From Pseudodesulfovibrio sp. 5S69 (GTDB lineage Bacteria > Desulfobacterota > Desulfovibrionia > Desulfovibrionales > Desulfovibrionaceae): a stretch of DNA of 64,000 bases. The DNA lies in assembly GCF_037094465.1 (NCBI RefSeq), contig NZ_CP146609.1, forward strand, positions 3,715,501-3,779,500, read 5' to 3'. The notes under the pieces are model-generated. The model had not been told where the DNA came from, ran no database searches, and saw nothing but the letters and a program-made list of their open reading frames with translations. Below, piece by piece: positions 26,869 through 37,692 of the stretch. Numbering within the stretch: the stretch's first letter is position 1; every line of letters starts with the position of its first letter. Position numbers and translations under genes: made by a program.

Positions 26869-29003
26869 GATGATTTCTCCTCGGACAAAACCATGTCGAT
26901 GGACACATCCCTGCTCATGCCGAACGGGGTGGCAACGCGCGCGCCGAGGCGCAGCCGCTTGTCCGCCATATCAAAACTGCCTTTCCCGTCGACCGAGACC
27001 CTGCTTCCGCCGAAGCGGACGGTCTTGAGCTCCAGCGCATCGCCCCGGACCGAGGCGAGGACCGTCCCGTCCCGAAAGGGGAGCGTATCGCCCATGTCCG
27101 GTTTCAGGTCGACCGCGTTCATGATCGCGATGAAAAACCCGAGCCGCCTGTCGAGGTTGGACAACTTGAGAACCTGCATGTCCCGCAACCGCGCGACCAC
27201 GTCCCCGCGCAACGATTCGCGCACTTCCCCGAGGCTGCGGCCGCGCACGGAAAATAGCGCCTGCACGCTCAGCCGCCCCCGGAGGTAGACGGGAAGCTCG
27301 TCCACGAAACAGCCGAGCACGCCCGGCAGTTGCACACCGTTCCCGGTGACGGCGACGTTCGCGGTCAGGGAGTCGGGAACCAGGGCCAGCTCCAGGCCCA
27401 CCCGCATCAGGCACAGCCTGCCCCGGCCCTTGGCCACGACCTTGCCGTCGGCCGAGGCGACCCGCGCGGACAGATCGCGGACGACCGGCAGGTCATTGTA
27501 TTGCAGCCGTCTTGCAACGATCTTACCGGACAGGACGCTGTCGCGGACGAACCCGAAATCAAAGGGCTCGGCGTCGTCGCTCCGCCCGGCCTCAGCGGTC
27601 CTGATCACCAGGTCGTCGAACACCGCGGCCCAAACGCCCGCCCCGCCGTACCCGGCGCGCGCAAGCCCCCGGGCCGCGACCTGGGTTCCGGAGCCGGAAG
27701 CCGTGAAATCGAAATCGATCTGCCGCCCCTTGCCTTTGCTCGCGGTGCCGTCAAGAACCGTCCCGAACCAATCGAGCCGCCGGGCCTCGGCCTTGAAGCG
27801 AGTCCCGGCCAGCACGAAAGGGACGGGCGATTCCCCGGCCAGCGCCCCCGTGCCCCCGGCTGAGGACGCGAACTCCAGCCGGTCGACGCTGACCATGGCC
27901 CGACCGTTCTTCAAGGTCACGGTCCCGGCGAGATCCTTCAACGTGACGTCCTGGGTTTCGCCCTTTTCCGACACCAGGGAGAGCTTGAGGGAAGGGGAGG
28001 ACAGCGACAGGCTCCCGGCGGGCTTGGCCCGGCCGCCCGCGCTCCGGACCCGCACCCCGTCCAGGCCGACCACGCCCTCGGCGGCCAGAGTCCTCAGCCC
28101 GAGCCCCTCCAGGCCGTCGGCAAAGGCCCTCCCGCCGTCCGGGTGGGCTGTGAGGAGCGCCGCCATCTGCGCCGCGTCGAGCGTCCCCTCCTTGCAGGCA
28201 AGGGTCCACCCGCCCTTGGGGTCGACCCCGACGTCGAAGTCGGCCAACGTGCTGTCGTCCAGGGCCAGGGACCGGGCGACGAATGACGCGGCACCGGTCT
28301 TCGCATCGAAATCGAGCCGGAACTCCCGTGCGGCGATCCGCTCCGTCCCCGCGAACATGGCCGTCCACGCCTCGTCGAGGTAGTCGAAGCGGCGCAGGAA
28401 ATCGAACAGCTTCGCCGGGTTGAACGTGCCCTGCCGGGCCTCCACGGTCAGGGCCAAGGGCGCCGTGGAGCGCATCTCCACGGTACCGGCAAAGTGCAGA
28501 CCGAACTCGGGCACCTCGGCGTTCCTGACCACGAAACCGATGCCGACCGCCTCTTTTTCGAGATCGACGGAAAAGGCGACCGGGGTGCCGTCCCGGTCCG
28601 CGACAAAGGCGGCATCGTGGAGGCTCAGGGATTGCGGCAGCAGGGCCGGGTTCACACTCCGGCCGGGGCCGCCGCCGGACAAGGCGGCCCGGATCAGGGG
28701 CCGGTCGAGCACGGCGCGGGAAAGCCTCACCTCGCCGTGCAGGATGCCGGAGAGATCGGGATACAGTTCGATGCGCGGGGCCTCGATCCGCTCGGCTCCC
28801 GTATCGAGTTTGAGCCCGTACAGGGTCACGGACGGCGGCAGCCAGGACACGTCCATGCGCTCGACCCGCGCCCCCGCGCCGGTCAGCTCCGCCACCAGGA
28901 GTTCCGTGGCCTCCGCCAGATAGACCCGCACCAGTACGAGCCCCCCGGCAAGCACGGCCAGCGTGGCCAGCGGCCCCCAGAGAAACACCACACTCCGATT
29001 CAT
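26865..29003 (-). CDS. AsmA-like inner-membrane/periplasmic protein
   Basis: A 712-aa protein with one N-terminal membrane helix (about 6-26) and a very long beta-rich periplasmic region. The C-terminal part resembles AsmA family domains (LRDMQVLKLSNLDRRLGFF; RVSVDGKGSFDMADKRLRLGARVATPFG). AsmA/TamB/YhdP relatives form groove-like bridges that move phospholipid toward the outer membrane. ATG 29003 follows AAGGGAG. The gene overlaps the downstream lipoprotein, suggesting the two act together at the envelope. Confidence 0.72.
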   Translation of the reverse strand: MNRSVVFLWGPLATLAVLAGGLVLVRVYLAEATELLVAELTGAGARVERMDVSWLPPSVTLYGLKLDTGAERIEAPRIELYPDLSGILHGEVRLSRAVLDRPLIRAALSGGGPGRSVNPALLPQSLSLHDAAFVADRDGTPVAFSVDLEKEAVGIGFVVRNAEVPEFGLHFAGTVEMRSTAPLALTVEARQGTFNPAKLFDFLRRFDYLDEAWTAMFAGTERIAAREFRLDFDAKTGAASFVARSLALDDSTLADFDVGVDPKGGWTLACKEGTLDAAQMAALLTAHPDGGRAFADGLEGLGLRTLAAEGVVGLDGVRVRSAGGRAKPAGSLSLSSPSLKLSLVSEKGETQDVTLKDLAGTVTLKNGRAMVSVDRLEFASSAGGTGALAGESPVPFVLAGTRFKAEARRLDWFGTVLDGTASKGKGRQIDFDFTASGSGTQVAARGLARAGYGGAGVWAAVFDDLVIRTAEAGRSDDAEPFDFGFVRDSVLSGKIVARRLQYNDLPVVRDLSARVASADGKVVAKGRGRLCLMRVGLELALVPDSLTANVAVTGNGVQLPGVLGCFVDELPVYLRGRLSVQALFSVRGRSLGEVRESLRGDVVARLRDMQVLKLSNLDRRLGFFIAIMNAVDLKPDMGDTLPFRDGTVLASVRGDALELKTVRFGGSRVSVDGKGSFDMADKRLRLGARVATPFGMSRDVSIDMVLSEEKSS

Positions 29004-29332
29004 GCCCGACTCCCTTTCGCAACAGTTGCAACCATCGTGATCACCGTGATTTTATTCAGTAATACAATACCGATTGAACGTCCACGACCACGGATAAGGA
29101 AAACCCCGTAAACGTGGAATAACAAATACGACGGGTAAAGCGAGGGGCGGACCGCCGTCCCCGCACCCACACTTTGCGCGGGGAGAGGACGAGCGGACAT
29201 GTCCCGCGAAAAAGGCTTGAGAGATAAATCTCCCAAGCCTCAACCGTCAGTTCTCGAACAGGCGGGAATTCACACGACGGCCCCGGGGCGCCGTTCGCTC
29301 CGGGCCGGGGAGGACGGACGCGGGATGCCCGG
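29004..29332. other. Intergenic region upstream of the AsmA-like operon
   Basis: About 330 bp. An AT-rich stretch at 29040-29130 probably contains the leftward promoter. The remainder, up to the cupin stop, is GC-rich. No gene or repeat is supported. Confidence 0.3.
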
Positions 29333-29686
29333 TCAGGATTTCAGCTTCAGGAAATCGCCGTCGATGATGAGCAGCTTTACCCCGGTCTCGGTTACCGACC
29401 GGTGGGAACTCAGCTCGTCGGAGACGATGTAGGACATGCCCGGCTTCAGGGTCGAACTGGGCGCGCCTTGCCGTTCATTGACCACCTCGCCCTCCAGGCA
29501 ATGGACGATGTGCCCCTTCGCGCACCAGTGGTCCGCCTTGTACCCCTTGGAATACTCGACGATTCGGACCCGCAGGCCGTTGAATTGCAACGTCTGCCAG
29601 TAGGCGATGCCCGTTTCCCCCTTGTGTTCCGTACGGGGGACCGTGGACCAGTCGATGGATTGGAACGGAATATTCTTGTCGCTCAT
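29333..29686 (-). CDS. DHCW-motif cupin-fold protein
   Basis: A 117-aa single-domain cupin. It carries the KADHWCAKGHIVHCLEGE stretch (about 49-66), the hallmark of the small DHCW-motif cupin family, with His/Cys residues that could bind a metal. ATG 29686 has AGGAG upstream. It is monocistronic. Function of the family is not established; small-molecule or metal sensing, or an isomerase role, are possible. Confidence 0.8.
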   Translation of the reverse strand: MSDKNIPFQSIDWSTVPRTEHKGETGIAYWQTLQFNGLRVRIVEYSKGYKADHWCAKGHIVHCLEGEVVNERQGAPSSTLKPGMSYIVSDELSSHRSVTETGVKLLIIDGDFLKLKS

Positions 29687-29926
29687 CGCTTCTCCTTGCG
29701 GATATTTGTCATGCGTTCACAAGACGATACTCAAACCGCCGGATTGCGCAAGCCTTGCCGGTCACGTCACCGCGTTGCCCGATACGTGCTGCGACCCCCA
29801 CGCACCTGCAAAATCACCCTTTTGACTTGGCGGGGACTCTCAGGTAGGGGGGATTTCCGTTCGGGGCGGATCGGGGCTTTCCCGGACCCCGACCCTGGAG
29901 GATTTCGCTTCAAGCGAGGAACGGAA

Positions 29927-31225
29927 ATGCAACGTAAAACGACGTGCAACGGCTCGGAATTCCTGGCCGACTATAATTTCTCCAATTGCCTGGTCTGCGG
30001 CACCTGCGCCAACGTCTGCCCGACCACCGGCGCGCCGGGGCTGGACGGCCTGGATGCGCGCAAGGTCATGCGCATGCTGGCCAACGGGCTGATCGAAGAA
30101 GTCGTGGCCTCGGCCTTCCCCTGGTTGTGCACGGGCTGCGGCCGGTGCACCGGGGCCTGTCCCGGCGGCATCGACATCACCTCGCTCATGGGCAAGCTCA
30201 AGGGGCTCCGGCCCCGCGACCAGGTGCCGGGCTCCCTGCACAAGGGCATGGTCAACAACCTGGAGACCGGCAACAACCTGGCCATCCCGCAGCAGGAGTA
30301 TTTCGAATCCATGGCCGACCTGGGCAACGAACTGGCCGAGGAGGAATGCCCCGGCTTTTACGTGCCCATCGACAAACAGGGCGCGGACACCCTGTTCTTC
30401 CCCAACTCCAAGGAAGTGTACGGTGACTTCGAGGACCAGTTCTGGTGGTGGAAGATCTTCTACGCGGCCAGGGAGAACTGGACCGTGCCCGGCAAGAACT
30501 GGGAGGCCGTGGACTGGGCCCTGTTCACCGGCAACGAGGAAGGCAACAAGGAGCTGGCCCGGCGCAAGATCGAGTACATGAAGGAGCACGACATCCGGCG
30601 GATGATCATGCCGGACTGCGGCGGCGGCTCCTACGGGGCGCGCAAGGGCATGGCCAGACTGGCCGAGGAGAACCCGGCGAACCGGGTGGATTTCCTCTAC
30701 CTCTATGACTACCTCATCGAGGTCATCCGCGACGGCCGCATCAAGCTCGACAAGTCGGTGCACGCGGGCCGCAAATTCACCTTCCACGACTCCTGCAAAC
30801 ACGGCCGCGAGTTGCAGCGCACCTTCGGCAAGGGGTATTTCGAGGAACCGCGCTGGATCATGCAACAGTGCGTGGACGACTTCGTGGAGCTGACCCCCAA
30901 CCGCGAGAAGAACTACTGCTGCGGCGCGGGCGGCGGCCTGTGGCCCCTGCCCTATGAGAAACAATCGGCCTGGCACGCCCGGATCAAGCAGCAGCAGATC
31001 GAGGACAGCGGGGCCGACGTGGTGGTCGTGGGCTGCTCCAACTGCCGCGACCAGCTCATGCGCCGCATCCCCAAGTTCTACCAGGACCGCAAGTACGAGG
31101 TGAAATACCTCTGGCAGTTGGTGGCCGAGGCCCTGGTCATCGAGCCGTGGGACCGGGAGCGCGTCGAGCGGGCCGAAGCCGAGGCCGCGGCCCAGTGGAA
31201 ATCCTTGGGTGTGGAGCTCGACTGA
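29927..31225 (+). CDS. Fe-S/CCG-domain oxidoreductase (HdrD/DsrK-like)
   Basis: A 432-aa soluble protein. Start ATG 29927 is chosen for the AGGA upstream and because homology-like sequence begins there. Two ferredoxin-type motifs, CLVCGTCANVCP (21-32) and CTGCGRCTGACPGG (about 69-80), bind [4Fe-4S] clusters. The C-terminal half holds the HdrB/HdrD CCG features, including YCCGAGGG and a second cysteine pair near GCSNC. Such proteins pass electrons to disulfides or menaquinone-linked partners. The next gene, an iron alcohol dehydrogenase in the same direction beyond a terminator, may be functionally linked. Confidence 0.82.
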   Translation: MQRKTTCNGSEFLADYNFSNCLVCGTCANVCPTTGAPGLDGLDARKVMRMLANGLIEEVVASAFPWLCTGCGRCTGACPGGIDITSLMGKLKGLRPRDQVPGSLHKGMVNNLETGNNLAIPQQEYFESMADLGNELAEEECPGFYVPIDKQGADTLFFPNSKEVYGDFEDQFWWWKIFYAARENWTVPGKNWEAVDWALFTGNEEGNKELARRKIEYMKEHDIRRMIMPDCGGGSYGARKGMARLAEENPANRVDFLYLYDYLIEVIRDGRIKLDKSVHAGRKFTFHDSCKHGRELQRTFGKGYFEEPRWIMQQCVDDFVELTPNREKNYCCGAGGGLWPLPYEKQSAWHARIKQQQIEDSGADVVVVGCSNCRDQLMRRIPKFYQDRKYEVKYLWQLVAEALVIEPWDRERVERAEAEAAAQWKSLGVELD

Positions 31226-31254
31226 TCCGTTTCACCGATTCACCGGCGAAAATG

Positions 31255-31286
31255 GCCCCGGTCCGCGTTACGGTCCGGGGCTTTTT
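31255..31286 (+). terminator. Rho-independent terminator
   Basis: Stem GCCCCGG (31255-31261) with CCGGGGC (31275-31281), extended by an inner CCG/CGG pairing, followed by TTTTT (31282-31286). It sits 30 bp after the Fe-S oxidoreductase stop and separates it from the alcohol dehydrogenase. Confidence 0.8.
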
Positions 31287-31349
31287 CTTGCGATTGGGCA
31301 AAGCCCGGTGCTACCCTGCCGTTTCAACCGACCTCAACCCGGAGATCCC

Positions 31350-32504
31350 ATGCAGTTCACCTTTGCCACGGCCTCGAAAATCCTCTTTGCAACCGGCGCG
31401 GCCCGGCGCATCCCGGAGCTGGCCGGGACCCTGGGCAGCCGTCCCTGCCTGGTCACGGGCGGTCATCCCGAGCGCGCCCAATGGCTTATCGACGGGTTGA
31501 CGCAAACCCTGCGTGAACCGCTGGTCGTGCCGGTCTCCGGCGAACCGGACACCGAGGGCGCGGCCAAGGCCGCCGAGGCGGCCCGCGAGGCGGGCTGCGA
31601 CGTGGTCATCGGGCTGGGCGGCGGCTCGGTCATGGACACGGCCAAGGTCGTGGCCGCGCTGATCACCAACACGGACGACATCTATGAATACCTGGAGGTC
31701 GTCGGCCGGGGGAAGCCGCTGGACAAGCGACCCGTGCCCCTGATCACCGCACCGACCACCTCGGGCACGGGCTCCGAGGTCACGGCCAACGGCGTGCTCC
31801 TCAGCCGTGAGCATGGGGTCAAGGTCAGCCTGCGCTCCACCGCGATGATCGCGGACCTGGCCGTGGTAGACCCGCAGTTGGCGGCGTCCATGCCGCCCCA
31901 GGTCACGGCGGCCACGGGCATGGACGCCCTGACCCAGCTCCTGGAGGCCTTCGTCACCCGCAAGGGTACGCCCATGACCGACGCCCTGTGCCGGGAGGGG
32001 CTCATGCGCGCGGCCACGGCCCTGCCCCTGGCCTTCGAGGACGGAGAGGACATGTCGGCCCGCGAGGACATGGCCCTGGCCGCCCTGCTGTCCGGCATCT
32101 GCCTGGCCAACGCGGGGCTCGGCGCGGTGCACGGATTCGCCGCCCCCATCGGCGGCAGAAGCCACGCGCCCCACGGCGCGGTCTGCGCCGCCCTGCTGCC
32201 CCACGTCATGGAGGCCAACCTGCGCGCCCTGCGCGAGCGCGACCCCGACTCCCCGTCCCTGCACGCCTACCGCGAGGTCGCGGTCATGCTGACCGCGGAC
32301 GTGGCCTGCGACGCCGAGGACGGCGCGGCCTGGGTGCGCGAACTGTGCGAAGATCTGTCCATCCCCACCCTCGGGGAGCTGGGCGTCGAGCGCGGGGACT
32401 TCGGCCTGCTGGCCGATCTGGCGGCCAAGGCGAGCAGCATGCGGGGCAACCCCGTGGAGTTGACCCGCGACGAATTGATCGGGATTCTGGAGAAGGCCTG
32501 GTAG
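31350..32504 (+). CDS. Iron-containing alcohol dehydrogenase
   Basis: A 384-aa group III dehydrogenase of normal length. ATG 31350 has GGAG 6 nt upstream. It has the NAD-binding GLGGGSVMDTAK (about 88-99), the TSGTGSEVT motif, and metal-ligand region GLGAVHGFAAPIGG followed by HAPHG, giving the usual Asp/His set. Alcohol, aldehyde or glycerol/1,3-propanediol-type substrates are possible. Its position beside the glycerol module and an Fe-S protein suggests fermentation or oxidation of short alcohols. Substrate cannot be assigned. Confidence 0.9.
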   Translation: MQFTFATASKILFATGAARRIPELAGTLGSRPCLVTGGHPERAQWLIDGLTQTLREPLVVPVSGEPDTEGAAKAAEAAREAGCDVVIGLGGGSVMDTAKVVAALITNTDDIYEYLEVVGRGKPLDKRPVPLITAPTTSGTGSEVTANGVLLSREHGVKVSLRSTAMIADLAVVDPQLAASMPPQVTAATGMDALTQLLEAFVTRKGTPMTDALCREGLMRAATALPLAFEDGEDMSAREDMALAALLSGICLANAGLGAVHGFAAPIGGRSHAPHGAVCAALLPHVMEANLRALRERDPDSPSLHAYREVAVMLTADVACDAEDGAAWVRELCEDLSIPTLGELGVERGDFGLLADLAAKASSMRGNPVELTRDELIGILEKAW

Positions 32505-32511
32505 GGTCGGT

Positions 32512-33630
32512 TCACGAGACCAGGCGCGGCAGCAACGGCCCCTTAGTGCGAGGCTTGCCCACCAGTTGCGGCAGGTAGCGCTTGAGCAGCCAGATGGCGG
32601 GCAGGCAGGCCGCGAGCGAGAGCACCGTGAAGCCGAACGTCACGGCGGTCACGGCCGCCCAGTGGTCCGGGAAGGTGCGCACGTACCAGTCCGCGAACGG
32701 GCCGTTGAAGTAGTGGTAGAAGACCCCGTTCAGGCAGAACAGGATGAGCACGTTCTCCCCCAGGAACATCAGGAACCGGTTGGCCCCGACGCTCCGGGCC
32801 GCCAGCAGCAGGAACAGGCTCCCTATCAGGGCGGTCAGGGGGAAGAGCAGCACGTTGCCGTGCCCCGAGGCCACGACGACCACGGCCTGGAAGACGCGGA
32901 ACGGGCCCTGGTTGAGGTCGAAGGTCAGGACGACGCCGAGCAGGCACAGCCCGGCCCCGGCCAGGAACCGCCAGCGGGGCTGCCCGCCGATGAGCACGGA
33001 CTCCCTGCGCATGAGCACCCCCACCAGATAGAAGGCATAGGACACCGGGGCCTCCGGGATGAGCCAGTAGGTCGGTCCGGGCAGGAGCATGACGTGCAGG
33101 GTCAGGTAGTACCCGCCCAGGTAGCAGGCCACGGCCGCCGCGATGATCTTCAGATTGGAGTCCAGGAAGCGGCCCACCGCGAAGTGGATGATCTCCACCA
33201 CGACCAGGGTGGCCAGGAACCACAGGGGCACGTTGAACAGGGGGAAACCCAGGAGCGTGTACCACAGCCCCTTGAGGTATCCCTCCCCCTTGGTCAGGTC
33301 GAGCAGCGGGAAATGCCCGGCAAAGAGCAGACTCAGGCCCAACAACAGGGCCGAGAAGGCAACGTAGGGCACCAGCCGGGAGGCGGCCAGCCGCTTGAGG
33401 AAGCGGCCCACCCGCAGGCGCGATTTTTCCGGGGCCAGGGTGAACCCGGCCAGCAGGAAGAAGAACGGCATGTGGAAGGAGTAGATGAACTTGTACTGGG
33501 CCGTGGCCACCGGGCTCTGGAGGTACATGATCCGCTCCACGGCGTGCCCGTAGTAGACCAGGAACATGCCCAGGAACCGGGCCACGTCCAGCATGGGGAT
33601 GCGCCCGGCCGATCTCGCTTCGCTCGTCAT
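32512..33630 (-). CDS. Acyltransferase-3 family membrane protein
   Basis: A 372-aa protein with about ten hydrophobic helices. It opens with the family pattern MLDVARFLGMFLVYYGHAVER, including the conserved His, and has the SFHMPFFFLLAGF motif near 50-63. Acyltransferase-3 (OpgC/OafA-type) proteins transfer acyl groups onto polysaccharides or other envelope sugars. ATG 33630 follows AAGGAGG, 21 bp after glpK, so it may be on the glycerol operon transcript, although no metabolic link is obvious. Confidence 0.82.
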   Translation of the reverse strand: MTSEARSAGRIPMLDVARFLGMFLVYYGHAVERIMYLQSPVATAQYKFIYSFHMPFFFLLAGFTLAPEKSRLRVGRFLKRLAASRLVPYVAFSALLLGLSLLFAGHFPLLDLTKGEGYLKGLWYTLLGFPLFNVPLWFLATLVVVEIIHFAVGRFLDSNLKIIAAAVACYLGGYYLTLHVMLLPGPTYWLIPEAPVSYAFYLVGVLMRRESVLIGGQPRWRFLAGAGLCLLGVVLTFDLNQGPFRVFQAVVVVASGHGNVLLFPLTALIGSLFLLLAARSVGANRFLMFLGENVLILFCLNGVFYHYFNGPFADWYVRTFPDHWAAVTAVTFGFTVLSLAACLPAIWLLKRYLPQLVGKPRTKGPLLPRLVS

Positions 33631-33651
33631 CTCGCCTCCTTCGTCGTCTGC

Positions 33652-35163
<1,512 letters not shown>

Positions 35164-35207
35164 AATTCCTGCTCCTTGTGCTCACGGTATGGGGATTCCC
35201 CCGCATA

Positions 35208-36080
35208 TCACGAAACGTCTTCCGACAAAACCGATTTGGGCGGGCGGATGCGGTTGCCCCGCAGGCCCAGCTGCGTCTCGTCCAACCCCAAAGCCTTGCC
35301 GACCAGTTGGCTGACCAGTACGGCCGGGACCATGGCCCGCCAGGGGCTCTTATAGGGCTGCCGGTCCCGCTCCACGTCGAACTGGAGCTGGCAATAGGTG
35401 CAGGCCGTGGCCAGGACCTGTGCCCCGGCCCCGTCCGCGCTCTCCAGCTTGCGGCGCATCAACGATTCACTGATGACCTCATCGCGCCCGCGCAGGGGAT
35501 GGCCGCAGCACTCCAGGCGCAGGGCCCAGTCCACGGTCTCGGCCCCCAGGGCGCTGATCACCCGCTCGAACACGGTGGGGGCCAGCGGGTCGTCAAACCC
35601 GGTGACCTTGCCCGGTCTGAGCGCATGGCAACCGTAGTGGCAGGCGACTTTCAGCCCGTACAGGGGCGAGACCACCCGCTCGGCCAGCGTTCCCGCTCCC
35701 ACGTCGCGGTCCAGCACGGTCAGCAGATGGCGAACCTCCATGCGCTGCGGCAAGGCCAATCCCTCTCGGGCCAGCAGCCGCTCCACCTCGCCGGCCAGGG
35801 CCGCATTCTCGTGCAGGCGCGAGACCGCGTATTTGAGGTTGCCGAAGCAGCACTTGCACGGGGTCATGATCGGCAGCCCTGCCCGTTCGGCCAGGGCGAA
35901 ATTGCGCGCCGCCGAAAACACGGACGCCAGCTCACTCTCGTGGCGCACCGGGTAGCCGCAGCAGTTGAATTCGATGTCCACCAACTCCACGTCCAGGGCC
36001 CGGCAGACCGCCCGGACCGAGGTGCCGTAGTGGGGCAGGTGGTGGGGAATCTTGCACCCCGGGAAATAGGCGTAGCGCAT
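35208..36080 (-). CDS. HdrB-like CCG-domain subunit
   Basis: A 290-aa heterodisulfide-reductase subunit B-like protein with two CCG domains: FNCCGYPVRHE (about 38-48) with PCKCCFGN, and LECCGHPLRG with CTYC. These ligate a non-cubane [4Fe-4S] centre. It overlaps the membrane subunit upstream by ATGA. Within the glp operon this pair takes the place of GlpC, carrying electrons from GlpA/B into the membrane or to a disulfide/quinone acceptor. That role is inferred from position and family. Confidence 0.88.
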   Translation of the reverse strand: MRYAYFPGCKIPHHLPHYGTSVRAVCRALDVELVDIEFNCCGYPVRHESELASVFSAARNFALAERAGLPIMTPCKCCFGNLKYAVSRLHENAALAGEVERLLAREGLALPQRMEVRHLLTVLDRDVGAGTLAERVVSPLYGLKVACHYGCHALRPGKVTGFDDPLAPTVFERVISALGAETVDWALRLECCGHPLRGRDEVISESLMRRKLESADGAGAQVLATACTYCQLQFDVERDRQPYKSPWRAMVPAVLVSQLVGKALGLDETQLGLRGNRIRPPKSVLSEDVS

Positions 36081-37672
36081 CAGCCCTCCCCGCCTTCGGT
36101 CTGGCGCAGCCTGGCGGCCGCGGTGTTGCGCAGTTCATAAAGCACGTCGGCCACGCGGATGTCCTGCGGGCAGTGCTCCTGGCACTTGTAACAGGTGGTG
36201 CAGCTCCAGACCATGCGCGCCCCGAGCGTCTCGTCCTTGAGCCCCATACGCAGCAGGTTCATGACCTGCTGGGGGAGCAGATCCAGGTCGCGCGACGGGT
36301 CGTCGCTGACCGCCACCACCGGGCAGACGCTGGTGCAGGTGGTGCACTGCACGCAGGCCCAGAACGACTCGCGGTTGTCGGCCAGCCCCTCGGGCTCGAT
36401 GCGGCAGCAGATGGCGCTGCGGGCGGCGACGGTCATGGCCCGGACCGCCTGGTTCGGGTCCGGGACGGACACGGCCGCGTCCGGCTTGGAGGCCAGCCAC
36501 AGGTCCTGGAGGTTGATGCCCGCCGAGCAGATGTCGGTGCAGCGCAGACACTCGGTGCAGATGCGGCTGCCCTCGGCGAACCGCTCCAGCCCCAGGCCGG
36601 ACAGTTCGCCGTCCCGAAACGCCTTGAGGGAGGCGAGCTTTTCCGAGGGCAGGATGTCCGGGTTGCCCAGGACGGCGAAGGACGGGGCCACGCTGCAATG
36701 CAGGGAGCACTCGCCGCAGCGCGTGCAGGCGTCCAGCCCCAGGCCTCGGGCCGCGACGCCGCCCGGCCGGTCGTCATCGCGCCGCCCGGCGCGCACGGCC
36801 AGGTTGGCCGGGGTGGCCAGGGGGTGCAGGAACTTGGCGTAAGGCAGGGCCGCCAGCCCGACCAGACAGAAAAGGATGTGCACGTACCAGAAGACGCGGT
36901 CCGCCCGGCTGCGGTTCATGGCCGGGGCCAGGGGCGCCAGTGCCGCAGCCAGGGGCCGGGCGATGAAGGCCGAGGCCGTGTCGCTGTGGCAGGCCGCGCA
37001 GCTCTCTTCGTTGACCTCGAGCCCGAGCTTGACCCGCTGCGGAGTGACCAGTCGGTCGGACGAGAAGACCACGCCGAAGCGGTCGGCCCAGGCCGCCTTG
37101 AGCGCGGTGGTCTCGGGCCCGCCGTCATAGACGCCGTATTCGGCGACCATGGAATCGAACATTGCCGGGGAGATGATCTTGGAAGCCTCAAGCAGGAACC
37201 CGGACCCGACGATACCGCCGACCACGAAAAGCAGGGCCCAATCCTGGAATCGGGTCAGCGCCCGGAGCCGCCGGTCGCGCACGCGGCGCAGGACCATGAG
37301 GGCCAGCCCGATGAGGACCAGCCCGCCCAGCAGGTCGCGCAGGAACTGCCAGGGATCGAGGGTGGGCTCGTAGCCGGGAAAGAGGTTGGCCGTGACCAGG
37401 CCGCCCATGGCGTGGAACAGGAGCAACCCCATGAAGCCGTAGAAGACCAGGCAGTGGGCCAGCCAGCGCAACGGACCGGTCCGGGCCGTGCGCCCGAGCA
37501 GGAGGACATCCAGGACAACGGCCTTGATCCCGGACGGGAGCCGCTTGGCCGTTCCCCGTCCCCGGAAGGGGCGTTCGCCGCCCGGACCGGACCGCCACCG
37601 GGCCACCCTGCGAACCATGAAGGCGACGCAGACCACGGAGGCGAGAAACAAACCGATGTCCAAAAAATCCAT
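36080..37672 (-). CDS. Membrane Fe-S/cytochrome subunit (HdrE-HdrC fusion) with CxxCH
   Basis: A 530-aa protein. Start ATG 37672 behind AAAGGTAAC. The N-terminal half (about 1-285) has five or six membrane helices like the NarI/HdrE cytochrome b, with likely heme-ligand histidines (His73, His87, His265). A soluble loop contains CAACH (225-229), a c-type heme attachment motif. The C-terminal half has four cysteine clusters: CTRCGECSLHC (316-326), CTECLRCTDIC (372-382), CVQCTTCTSVC and CTTCYKCQEHC. It is a membrane electron conduit for glycerol-3-phosphate oxidation. The c-heme motif is not typical of GlpC. Confidence 0.85.
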   Translation of the reverse strand: MDFLDIGLFLASVVCVAFMVRRVARWRSGPGGERPFRGRGTAKRLPSGIKAVVLDVLLLGRTARTGPLRWLAHCLVFYGFMGLLLFHAMGGLVTANLFPGYEPTLDPWQFLRDLLGGLVLIGLALMVLRRVRDRRLRALTRFQDWALLFVVGGIVGSGFLLEASKIISPAMFDSMVAEYGVYDGGPETTALKAAWADRFGVVFSSDRLVTPQRVKLGLEVNEESCAACHSDTASAFIARPLAAALAPLAPAMNRSRADRVFWYVHILFCLVGLAALPYAKFLHPLATPANLAVRAGRRDDDRPGGVAARGLGLDACTRCGECSLHCSVAPSFAVLGNPDILPSEKLASLKAFRDGELSGLGLERFAEGSRICTECLRCTDICSAGINLQDLWLASKPDAAVSVPDPNQAVRAMTVAARSAICCRIEPEGLADNRESFWACVQCTTCTSVCPVVAVSDDPSRDLDLLPQQVMNLLRMGLKDETLGARMVWSCTTCYKCQEHCPQDIRVADVLYELRNTAAARLRQTEGGEG

Positions 37673-37692
37673 ACTGTTACCTTTGTGCTGTT

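Noticed and set aside
29199..29432. 77-codon rightward frame before the cupin gene
   Set aside because: It overlaps the well-supported cupin gene antisense and reads as low-complexity sequence.
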